Positions 1 through 5,966 of a DNA stretch of 5,966 nucleotides are shown piece by piece. Under the pieces are notes generated by a model, which was not told where the DNA came from, searched no databases, and saw nothing but the letters and a program-made list of their open reading frames with translations. The position numbers and the translations under genes were made by a program. The stretch is taken from positions 1-5,966 of the forward strand of contig JADGHK010000177.1 of assembly GCA_019686145.1 (NCBI GenBank), read 5' to 3'. This DNA comes from Bryobacteraceae bacterium. GTDB taxonomy: Bacteria > Acidobacteriota > Terriglobia > Bryobacterales > Bryobacteraceae. The stretch's first letter is position 1. Each line of letters starts with the position of its first letter.

Positions 1-1
1 G

Positions 2-2698
2 TTTCATGGGACCGTGTACGAGTTTCTACGAAATAACGCACTGGACGCACGCCTGCCGCTCGACCGCACTGGCAGAGTCGCCGACCTCCGATTCAATCAA
101 TTCGGAGGGAATATCGGCGGACCGGTGATCCTGCCTAAGATTTCCCCTTCCAACAACAAAAAGGTGTTTTTCTTTTTCAACTATGAGGGCACGCGGGCCA
201 GCCGCCCCCGCGGAAGCAACTTCCGGGATCTACCCCATCCCGACCTCCTTACGGGCGACTTATCCCGGCTGCTCCGGCCGCAGCGGATGCAGTTCGCCCC
301 GAACTTCAACGTCGGGACCGTATTTCAGCCTGGTACGATTACGCGCGACTCCGCGGGTCGCGTGACCGGAGGACTTCCCTTCCCCAACAATATCGTGCCG
401 CGGTCCATGTGGAGCCGGAATGCGGAGGCATTTCTTCGGGTCATTGGATCCTTCCCAACCGCCGGAGGCGTCGTGCTTCCGTCCAGTCCCGAGCTGATCC
501 GCGTTCCGTATCAGGAAATCTATCGCTTCTACAAGAACCAATACGTAGCGCGAATCGACTACAGCATCAGCCCCAAAGCAAACTTCTTTTTCCGATGGGT
601 CCGGGATGATCAGAACGAGGAGCAGCCGACGGGCATCTTCACAAGCGCTCCCTTCCCTGTGTTTCCGCAATTCCGGGAAAAACCCGGCCGGAGCTTCTCC
701 TGGAATCTGATCAATGTCATCTCACCTTCGATGACCAACGAGGCGATCGTAACCTACAACGACCTGGACCAGCTGGTCGATGTAACGCCCGGAACCGATC
801 CGAGCATGTATGACAAGGACGCGCTCGGCTTCCGTATCCAGGAACTGTATCCGCAGGTGAATGTGCGCAACCGCTTCCCGCGTTTCAGTTGCGGCGTGGG
901 CGATTGCAACTTTTCCAACTTCCCGGCCAACTGGCGCAGCGAAGGAACGACCTACGCCTTCACCGACAACTTCACTGTCATACGCGGATCGCACACCTTC
1001 AAGTTTGGAACCTTCTTAAACCGCAACGACAACGCCCAGCAGCCCTCATGGACTGATGCCCTGAACGTGAGCTTCAGTCCCAGCTTCATCAACCCGAATG
1101 ATACAGATCAGACCTTTGCCAATATGCTTCTGGGCAACTACACGTCGATTAACCAGAGCGATGGAATTTACTACGGACGATTCCGGTTCTTCGGGATGGA
1201 GTTTTACGGGCAGGATAGCTGGAAAGTCAACCGGCGTCTCACGCTCGAGCTAGGGGCGCGCTACGTCTATCTTGGCCCAACCTACACGCTAGGCGAGTTT
1301 CTGATGTACTACTTCGATCCGGCGCGCTACGATCCCGCGCAGGCCGTGCAGATTGAGACGGCGCGCGGCGCAACCCAGGGATCGATCATTCCAGGCTCCG
1401 GCGACCCGTTCAACGGCATGGTGCAGGAAGGATCGCCGGGCGTCCCGAAGGGCTTCAGCAAGCACCGTTGGAATCAGGTCTCGCCTCGCTTCGGCATCGC
1501 CATCGACCCCTTTGGCGACGGCAAGACGTCGATCCGGGCCGGGGGAGGCATCTTCTGGGAGCGCATCCGGCAAAACAACCTCAACTTTGACGGCCTGGGC
1601 AATCCGCCGCTTGCTTTCAACCCCAGCATCTTCGCTGGGAACATCGACGACGTTTCCCCGGCGCTTCTTGCCGGCGGCGTGCGGTTCCCGCAGGGGATTC
1701 GGGCGTGGTCGGCCGAGGGCAAGAATCCAACCATTTACTCGTGGAGCGTCAACATCCAGAGGCAGCTGCCCGGACAAACGTCCGTCGATATCGGATACAT
1801 CGGAAACCTTGGGCGGCACCTGATGGACGTCCGGGACATCAACCAGCTTCCGCTTGGCACAACAATAAACACTCCGATCCTGAGCGACGCCAATGGCGTG
1901 GCGAATGCGGTGCGGCCTTACCGGGGATACACTAGCATCCTGTTCACCGATTTCGGCTCTAACAGCAACTACAATGCCCTGCAAGTCCGTGTAAGCCGGC
2001 GCTTCTCCGCGAACCTCACGTTCAACATGAACTATACCTGGTCCAAGGCTCTCGGTTACACAGAAACCGACACCGAGGACATTGGGTACTTCCTCGATCG
2101 CCGGCGCAACTATGGCCCGCTCGACTATGACCGCACCCACGTGTTCAACATGGACTACGTGTACCTTTTGCCGAAGTTCGGCACCCGGATTGGGCACCCC
2201 GCCGCCAGGCTCATTCTGGACGGATGGCAGATCAGCGGCATCACGCGGTTTTCTTCCGGGCGTCCGCTTACGGTCACGCTCGGCGGCAACCCAGGAACGC
2301 TCGGCGGAGGGGTCCGCGCGGATTATCTGGGCGGCGACATTTTCGAGGGTACGGGCCAGATCTCGACCGCCAATCCCATGTACTTCAATCCGTTCCGTTT
2401 TGCCCGGCCGCCAGAAGGCACGCTCGGCAACACGGCCAACGGAATCTTCCGGGGACCGGGAATTAACAATTGGGACATGTCGCTCTTCAAGAACACCCGC
2501 ATCTCGGAGCGGGTGACCGCTCAACTCCGGTTCGAGTTCTTCAACGTGTTTAACCACACCCAATGGGACGGCATCAACACGAGCCGGACTCTGCCCAATC
2601 CTGGTCCGGTAACGGAGGCGACGCGCGGCCAGCTCGGCGAGATCACGTCCTCGCGTGATCCGCGCAACATTCAGCTCGGTTTGAAAATCTATTTCTGA
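2..2698 (+). CDS. Oar-like TonB-dependent outer-membrane receptor, C-terminal part (5' end outside window)
   Basis: This is the plug end and whole beta-barrel of a large TonB-dependent receptor, expected in the outer membrane; its substrate cannot be told from sequence. The frame is already open at base 2 and reads FHGTVYEFLRNNALDAR, the conserved segment at the plug/barrel boundary, so the apparent GTG at 14 is an internal valine and not a start. Next come FGGNIGGPVILPK (101-139) and VFFFFNYEGTR (164-196), both hallmarks of the acidobacterial Oar-type family. The C-terminal part has LRFEFFNVFNHTQW (2525-2566), and the protein ends in QLGLKIYF, a terminal-aromatic barrel signature. About 898 residues are visible. 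Aligning the HGT motif with residue 245 of the second receptor suggests that about 240 residues are missing (signal peptide, carboxypeptidase-regulatory-like domain, most of the plug), giving a full length near 1140. Two cysteines four residues apart (890-907) lie in a probable loop. Family call is firm; ligand unknown. Confidence 0.95.
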   Translation, partial: FHGTVYEFLRNNALDARLPLDRTGRVADLRFNQFGGNIGGPVILPKISPSNNKKVFFFFNYEGTRASRPRGSNFRDLPHPDLLTGDLSRLLRPQRMQFAPNFNVGTVFQPGTITRDSAGRVTGGLPFPNNIVPRSMWSRNAEAFLRVIGSFPTAGGVVLPSSPELIRVPYQEIYRFYKNQYVARIDYSISPKANFFFRWVRDDQNEEQPTGIFTSAPFPVFPQFREKPGRSFSWNLINVISPSMTNEAIVTYNDLDQLVDVTPGTDPSMYDKDALGFRIQELYPQVNVRNRFPRFSCGVGDCNFSNFPANWRSEGTTYAFTDNFTVIRGSHTFKFGTFLNRNDNAQQPSWTDALNVSFSPSFINPNDTDQTFANMLLGNYTSINQSDGIYYGRFRFFGMEFYGQDSWKVNRRLTLELGARYVYLGPTYTLGEFLMYYFDPARYDPAQAVQIETARGATQGSIIPGSGDPFNGMVQEGSPGVPKGFSKHRWNQVSPRFGIAIDPFGDGKTSIRAGGGIFWERIRQNNLNFDGLGNPPLAFNPSIFAGNIDDVSPALLAGGVRFPQGIRAWSAEGKNPTIYSWSVNIQRQLPGQTSVDIGYIGNLGRHLMDVRDINQLPLGTTINTPILSDANGVANAVRPYRGYTSILFTDFGSNSNYNALQVRVSRRFSANLTFNMNYTWSKALGYTETDTEDIGYFLDRRRNYGPLDYDRTHVFNMDYVYLLPKFGTRIGHPAARLILDGWQISGITRFSSGRPLTVTLGGNPGTLGGGVRADYLGGDIFEGTGQISTANPMYFNPFRFARPPEGTLGNTANGIFRGPGINNWDMSLFKNTRISERVTAQLRFEFFNVFNHTQWDGINTSRTLPNPGPVTEATRGQLGEITSSRDPRNIQLGLKIYF

Positions 2699-2710
2699 GC
2701 GGCGCAACTC

Positions 2711-2735
2711 TCCCTCCCAGATTAGTGGGGAGGGA
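2711..2735 (+). other. 8-bp stem-loop after receptor 1
   Basis: TCCCTCCC (2711-2718) and GGGAGGGA (2728-2735) form a perfect 8-bp stem with a 9-base loop, starting 12 bases after the receptor 1 stop codon. No T-run follows it, so it is not a convincing intrinsic terminator alone. It may protect the 3' end of the receptor mRNA or act with the stronger hairpin just downstream. The pairing is seen directly; any function is inferred. Confidence 0.35.
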
Positions 2736-2755
2736 TCACCGCGGCCGGCTCCCGG

Positions 2756-2810
2756 AAACCGGGACGAGGCACGAAGCTCGCTGGGAGCCTCGTCCCGGTT
2801 TATTCTTGTT
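2756..2810 (+). terminator. Probable intrinsic terminator or attenuator between receptor 1 and the TPR gene
   Basis: AAACCGGGACGAGGC (2756-2770) is perfectly complementary to GCCTCGTCCCGGTTT (2787-2801), giving a 15-bp GC-rich stem with a 16-base loop. It is followed by a T-rich tail (ATTCTTGTT, 2802-2810). This fits an intrinsic terminator for receptor 1. It ends only 14 bases before the TPR start codon, leaving little room for a separate promoter. Two other pairings compete with it: TCCCGG/CCGGGA (2750-2755 with 2759-2764) and a 9-bp pairing with one G-U of 2747-2755 with 2781-2789. An attenuator, or a structure in the TPR gene's own leader, is therefore also possible. Confidence 0.55.
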
Positions 2811-2815
2811 ACGCA

Positions 2816-3895
2816 ATGCCGCTCCTTCTCGCATTCCTTCTGCTGGCATCGGGCGAGTCCCCTCGCCAAATGTTTGACCGGGCCGTTCAGGCGATGCACG
2901 AGGGCAACTATGCAGCCGCAGAGGAAGTCCTTCAAAAGTTTCTGAAGGTGCGGCCCAATCATCCTGGCGCTCTTTCCAACCTCGGGGTCGTGTACTCACG
3001 GATGAACCGGCCAGCGAAAGCAATCGAGGTGTACCGGCGGGCGCTCGAAGCAGCGCCGAAGAGCCCGGCATTGCTGCTGAATCTTGGCCTCGCCTATATG
3101 AAACTGGAGCAGTACGGCAACGCGCTGCCCCTGCTCACCAAACTCACCCGCCTTCAGCCGGGTCACAGGCAGGCTAGAGAACTGGAAGCAGCCTGCCTTA
3201 TTTACTTGGGGCGGGCCAGTGAGGCGATTCCCAGGCTGGAGCGTCTGCCACGAGACGCAGGCGCGTTGTATCTGCTCAGCCTGGCGTACTTACGGGAGGG
3301 AAAGGTTGAGCAGTCGCGAGCCGCCATGCATGAGATGCTGGCAAAGGCCGTCAGCCCCGGCCGCGCAGCCCTGCTGACTGGTAAGGCTCTCTACGAATCG
3401 GGGCGCTTCGACGAAGCGATTGCGGCGCTTGAACGGGCCCGGACGCTCGAGCCGCATTTAGCCGATGTGCATCTGGCGCTCGGCAAAGCCTACATCAGTT
3501 TGCGGCGCAACGAAGAGGCTGAGATGGCTCTGAAAGAGGCCCTCTCACGGTCTCCAAATGACGCCGAGGCCCACTATTTCCTGGGCGCGCTTCTATTTCA
3601 ACAGGAGCGGCTCGAAGAGGGGGAGAAGCACTTGCAAAAAGCGGCGGACCTCCACCCCGAGCTGTGGGGACCGCATTACTATCTCGGCCGCCTCCGCTTG
3701 AAGGAGGGAAAAGCGGCGGAAGCGGTCCGGCTGCTGAGGAAGGCGGCGCAACTGAAGCCGGACGAACCTTCCGTCTTATATCAGCTTTCCAGGGCCTACA
3801 AAGCGGCGGGAGACGATGCCGCGTCGAAGGAAGCCATGAAACAAATGGAACAACTCCGCCGGAGCCAGTCAGGAGCGCCGCTCCTGAAACCCTGA
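2816..3895 (+). CDS. TPR-repeat protein, probably exported
   Basis: This 359-residue protein consists almost wholly of tetratricopeptide repeats, helical hairpins that act as protein-binding scaffolds; no catalytic domain is visible. About ten repeat units of roughly 34 residues run from residue 16 to 350. The clearest are near 51-83, 84-117, 182-215, 216-249, 250-283 and 284-317, with typical features such as LGxAY, the A/G-rich turn and a proline closing the repeat. Units near 118-180 are more degenerate. Residues 1-13 (MPLLLAFLLLASG) form a short hydrophobic stretch that could be a minimal signal peptide, but it lacks the usual positive n-region. ATG 2816 is chosen because no ATG, GTG or TTG occurs in frame between it and the stop at 2723-2725. 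The next candidate, ATG 2870, lies directly after a small hairpin (2852-2867) and would remove the leader. No Shine-Dalgarno precedes 2816. Lying between two receptors, it may be an envelope partner of one of them; this is inferred from context only. Confidence 0.9.
   Translation: MPLLLAFLLLASGESPRQMFDRAVQAMHEGNYAAAEEVLQKFLKVRPNHPGALSNLGVVYSRMNRPAKAIEVYRRALEAAPKSPALLLNLGLAYMKLEQYGNALPLLTKLTRLQPGHRQARELEAACLIYLGRASEAIPRLERLPRDAGALYLLSLAYLREGKVEQSRAAMHEMLAKAVSPGRAALLTGKALYESGRFDEAIAALERARTLEPHLADVHLALGKAYISLRRNEEAEMALKEALSRSPNDAEAHYFLGALLFQQERLEEGEKHLQKAADLHPELWGPHYYLGRLRLKEGKAAEAVRLLRKAAQLKPDEPSVLYQLSRAYKAAGDDAASKEAMKQMEQLRRSQSGAPLLKP
3869..3887 (+). other. Short perfect hairpin at the 3' end of the TPR gene
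   Basis: TCAGGAGC (3869-3876) pairs perfectly with GCTCCTGA (3880-3887) around a 3-base loop, within the last codons of the TPR gene and ending five bases before its stop codon. No T-tract follows, so it is a poor intrinsic terminator. No better terminator is visible downstream. It could stabilise the mRNA end or be a by-product of GC-rich coding sequence. Confidence 0.3.
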
Positions 3896-3982
3896 CCCAC
3901 CTGCCGGGGACAGCTAGCGCCGTCCAAAGTTATTAAACTTAGGCCTGCTCCCGAAAATTTGGCTCATTCCACCCCAAGTCTC

Positions 3983-4011
3983 TTGACTTCCCCCCAAACT
4001 CCATGTACCTT
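3983..4011 (+). promoter_or_regulatory. Candidate promoter for receptor 2
   Basis: TTGACT (3983-3988) matches the sigma-70 -35 consensus at five of six bases. At 17-base spacing the -10 position is TACCTT (4006-4011), which is a poor match. A better -10-like TGTAAT lies at 4021-4026 but is too far from the TTGACT. The placement upstream of a gene with its own good ribosome binding site supports a promoter somewhere here; the exact boxes are uncertain. Confidence 0.3.
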
Positions 4012-4013
4012 TC

Positions 4014-4024
4014 TACAAACTGTA
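4014..4024 (+). promoter_or_regulatory. Possible TACA/TGTA operator dyad
   Basis: TACA-AAC-TGTA is a short inverted repeat centred at 4019, about where transcription would start if the boxes at 3983-4011 are real. TACA/TGTA half-sites are the known recognition element of BlaI/MecI-family repressors, which are numerous in Acidobacteriota. The spacing here is three bases rather than the usual one or two, and the arms are only four bases, so chance occurrence is quite possible. Confidence 0.15.
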
Positions 4025-4067
4025 ATCTCGCGTATGATTCAGGGACCGTTCCGTCATTTGGCTCAAA

Positions 4068-4074
4068 AGGGGGA
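4068..4074 (+). promoter_or_regulatory. Ribosome binding site deciding the receptor 2 start
   Basis: AGGGGGA lies six bases before ATG 4081, a good Shine-Dalgarno spacing. It excludes the in-frame ATG at 4075, which abuts the motif and would leave no spacer. Confidence 0.7.
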
Positions 4075-4080
4075 ATGTAC

Positions 4081-5966
4081 ATGACCACCACAAGGACCTG
4101 GGCGCTGTTGGGTTTGATCGCTTCACTTTGTACAGCAGTTTGGGCCCAAGGCGACCGTGGCGCGATATCCGGGATTGTTACCGACCCGTCCGGTTCAGCC
4201 ATCCCGAACGTTGTAATCGAAGCAGTCCACCAGGGCACGAACGTCCGTATGGAGACGGTCACAACGAGCACGGGTGCCTACCGTCTTCTGGCGCTGCCTG
4301 TTGGTACGTATGTCCTTACTGCCAAAGCATCCGGCTTTCAAACTTACACCCGGACAGGCATTCAGATCCAGGTTAATCAGACGGCCAACGTGGATATCCA
4401 GCTCAGGGTCGGCGAAGTAACCGAGACCGTGACGGTCGAGGGCAGCGTGCCGCTGATCCAGACCGAAAGTGCGGATGTCGGCATGGTCGTCGAGTCAAAA
4501 ACGTTTCTCGATCTTCCGCTCGCCCTCGGTGGCGGGATCCGCAACCCATCCAGCTTTATCAAGCTCTCTCCCGGAGTCGATCCAAGAAGCACCTGGAACA
4601 AGTCCATCAGCGGCGGCGGCTCGTTCCAGGACGCGACCTACTACGACGGCATCTCGCTGAGCCGCGGTGATCTTTCAAACGACGGCGAAGTGAACCCGTC
4701 CGTGGACGCGATCGCCGAGTTCAAGCTGATCACGAACAATTACTCCGCTGAATACGCGCACGCGATGGGCGGAATCACGAGCTTCACCATGAAGAGCGGC
4801 ACCAACGACATACATGGGACGGCTTTCCACTTCCTCCGCAATGAGAAACTGGATGCGCGCGGGTTCTTCTCTCCTTCGCGAGCACCGGCAAAGCAGAATG
4901 AATGGGGCGGCACCATCGGAGGACCGGTTCTGCTTCCGAAGATCTATGACGGCCGCAACCGCACATTCTGGTTCTTCTCGTTCGACCAGTTTTACCGCCG
5001 TGGCGGGCAGTTGGCAGGGCTGAACACGCTGCCGACCGCGCGCATGCAGCAGGGCGATTTCTCCGAACTTCCGCGTACGATCTACGACCCTGCGACCACT
5101 CGCATCGGGCCTGACGGACGGGCTATCCGCGATCCCTTCCCGAACAACTTCATTCCGCAGAACCGCTGGAGCAAAGTTTCTTCGGCGATGCTGCCGTACC
5201 ATCCGAAACCGGAGCTCCCCGGCATCGGCGCCAATAGCGTGGCTCCGCTGGATAGTCCATTCGCCGACCAGAGGACCCTTGGAGTGAAGATGGACCATAA
5301 CTTCAACGAACGCCATCGAATCAGCGGAATGTTCAATTACACGGACCGCCCCTCCGAGAAGAGCCCAGGCCCGTCTCGTCTGATTCCGGTCGGCGACACG
5401 ACAGCGTTGATGAATTACAACCTCCAGCGCGTCACGACCCGCGTCCTCCACGTGAACATCGATTCCACGCTCAGCCCGACCACCCTGAACCACATCGGCC
5501 TCGGCATTTCGCGCTTCCGAAATCCGAACTTCACTCGCAGCATGAACCAGGGGTGGTTGCAGCCGAATGGAGGCAAGCTGGGGCTCACTGGTTTGCAATT
5601 CGATATCTTTCCGACAGTTCTTTTCGACACGGAAGGGTACACACGCTATGGCGATGACATCGCCTCGGATAACTTCTTCACCACATTCACCGCTCTTGAT
5701 ACCCTGACCAAGATCAACGGAAACCACACGATCAAGGTCGGTGCAGAAGTTCAGCACCATCGCGACAACTATCGCGAGTTCGGTAATGGTGGCGGCACGT
5801 TCCGGTTCCGTCGCGAATCTACCGGACTGCCAGGGGTTGCAAACTCGGGCGATGCGTGGGCCAGTTTTCTGCTTGGTGAAGTCTATTCAGGCAACGCGTT
5901 CTTCCGCGATTCGCTTCCTGGGGGACGCTACACCAACTGGGCCTTCTTCATCGACGACACATGGAA
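4081..5966 (+). CDS. Oar-like TonB-dependent outer-membrane receptor, N-terminal part (3' end outside window)
   Basis: The frame is open from ATG 4081 to the window edge without a stop: 628 residues, perhaps 55% of a full-length receptor. Residues 1-22 are a signal peptide (basic R5, hydrophobic core, cleavage probably after V-W-A). Residues 26 to about 121 are a carboxypeptidase-regulatory-like beta-sandwich: GxVTDPSGSAIPNV, then STGAYRLLALPVGTYVL, closing with VGEVTETVTVEG, where a TonB-contacting segment is usually found. The plug follows (about 125-250) with YYDGI (187-191) and FKLITNNYSAEYAHAMGG (214-231). The barrel start has FHFLRNEKLDARGFF near 249-263, GGTIGGPVLLPK at 276-287, and FWFFSFDQF. 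The same order of motifs opens receptor 1, so the two are paralogues, but their DNA differs widely even at conserved motifs. A strong ribosome binding site fixes the start. It is expected in the outer membrane, energised by TonB-ExbBD; the substrate is unknown. Confidence 0.95.
   Translation, partial: MTTTRTWALLGLIASLCTAVWAQGDRGAISGIVTDPSGSAIPNVVIEAVHQGTNVRMETVTTSTGAYRLLALPVGTYVLTAKASGFQTYTRTGIQIQVNQTANVDIQLRVGEVTETVTVEGSVPLIQTESADVGMVVESKTFLDLPLALGGGIRNPSSFIKLSPGVDPRSTWNKSISGGGSFQDATYYDGISLSRGDLSNDGEVNPSVDAIAEFKLITNNYSAEYAHAMGGITSFTMKSGTNDIHGTAFHFLRNEKLDARGFFSPSRAPAKQNEWGGTIGGPVLLPKIYDGRNRTFWFFSFDQFYRRGGQLAGLNTLPTARMQQGDFSELPRTIYDPATTRIGPDGRAIRDPFPNNFIPQNRWSKVSSAMLPYHPKPELPGIGANSVAPLDSPFADQRTLGVKMDHNFNERHRISGMFNYTDRPSEKSPGPSRLIPVGDTTALMNYNLQRVTTRVLHVNIDSTLSPTTLNHIGLGISRFRNPNFTRSMNQGWLQPNGGKLGLTGLQFDIFPTVLFDTEGYTRYGDDIASDNFFTTFTALDTLTKINGNHTIKVGAEVQHHRDNYREFGNGGGTFRFRRESTGLPGVANSGDAWASFLLGEVYSGNAFFRDSLPGGRYTNWAFFIDDTW

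Larger units (their letters stand above)
3896..4080 (+). other. Intergenic region upstream of receptor 2
   Basis: These 185 bases separate the TPR stop from the receptor 2 start. The first third contains an AT-rich patch with the weak dyad AAGTT-ATTA-AACTT (3927-3940), too short to be a terminator. The middle has a promoter-like TTGACT and a TACA/TGTA dyad, and the end has a strong Shine-Dalgarno. A 16-codon frame (4034-4084) ends within the receptor start codon. No tRNA, riboswitch or repeat was recognised by eye. Confidence 0.6.

Noticed and set aside
14..16. GTG as start codon of receptor 1
   Set aside because: The in-frame codons upstream (2-13) already encode the conserved FHGT that precedes VYEFLRN in this family, so the gene continues beyond the window edge.
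151..180. A-rich and T-rich runs that might cause slippage or phase variation
   Set aside because: The runs are short and interrupted, and they encode the family-conserved Lys/Phe-rich segment before NYEG, so coding constraint explains them.
2852..2867. GGCGAG/CTCGCC hairpin near the TPR N-terminus as a regulatory element
   Set aside because: It is six base pairs inside GC-rich coding sequence, easily expected by chance. It is used only as an argument against the ATG at 2870.
1289..2962. 557-codon open frame on the minus strand
   Set aside because: It lies antisense to receptor 1, crosses the intergenic hairpins and enters the TPR gene. Its translation is rich in Arg, Val and Ala with no recognisable domain, as expected for a shadow of GC-rich coding sequence.
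3927..3940. AAGTT-ATTA-AACTT dyad as terminator of the TPR gene
   Set aside because: A 5-bp AT-rich stem is too weak, and no T-tract follows.
4675..5760. 361-codon open frame on the minus strand
   Set aside because: It is wholly antisense to receptor 2, whose + frame carries continuous family motifs. The minus-strand product has no recognisable motif.

Overview
The window comes from a GC-rich bacterial genome. It holds three genes, all on the + strand: the 3' part of one large outer-membrane receptor, a complete tetratricopeptide-repeat (TPR) protein, and the 5' part of a second large receptor. Both receptors look like the very large Oar-type TonB-dependent receptors that have a carboxypeptidase-regulatory-like domain at the N-terminus and end in an aromatic residue. 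This family is strongly expanded in Acidobacteriota, especially Solibacter/Bryobacter-type soil lineages, so that is the most likely source. The assignment is inferred from gene family and style, because no rRNA or other marker is present.

Layout: positions 2-2698 encode about 898 residues of receptor 1, open at the left edge and complete at its C-terminus. A 117-base gap (2699-2815) carries two stem-loops. The second is a 15-bp perfect stem with a T-rich tail that looks like an intrinsic terminator. Positions 2816-3895 encode a 359-residue protein made almost entirely of TPRs behind a short hydrophobic leader. A 185-base gap (3896-4080) has a possible promoter, a possible small operator-like dyad, a 16-codon leader frame that ends inside the next start codon, and a clear Shine-Dalgarno. 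Positions 4081-5966 encode the first 628 residues of receptor 2, running off the right edge. It has a signal peptide, a carboxypeptidase-regulatory-like domain, a plug and the start of the barrel.

How they may work together: the receptors would sit in the outer membrane and take up, or bind, an unidentified large substrate, powered by TonB. The TPR protein, if exported, would be a periplasmic or envelope scaffold. The genes share one strand, but the hairpin after receptor 1 and the promoter-like region before receptor 2 suggest separate or attenuated transcripts rather than one simple operon. The two receptors are recognisable paralogues in protein sequence but are clearly diverged in DNA sequence, so they are not a recent duplication.

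I see no mobile element, CRISPR array, RNA gene or obviously new multi-gene system. The points worth a second look are in the intergenic DNA: competing hairpins directly before a gene lacking a Shine-Dalgarno, and the leader frame overlapping the receptor 2 start.
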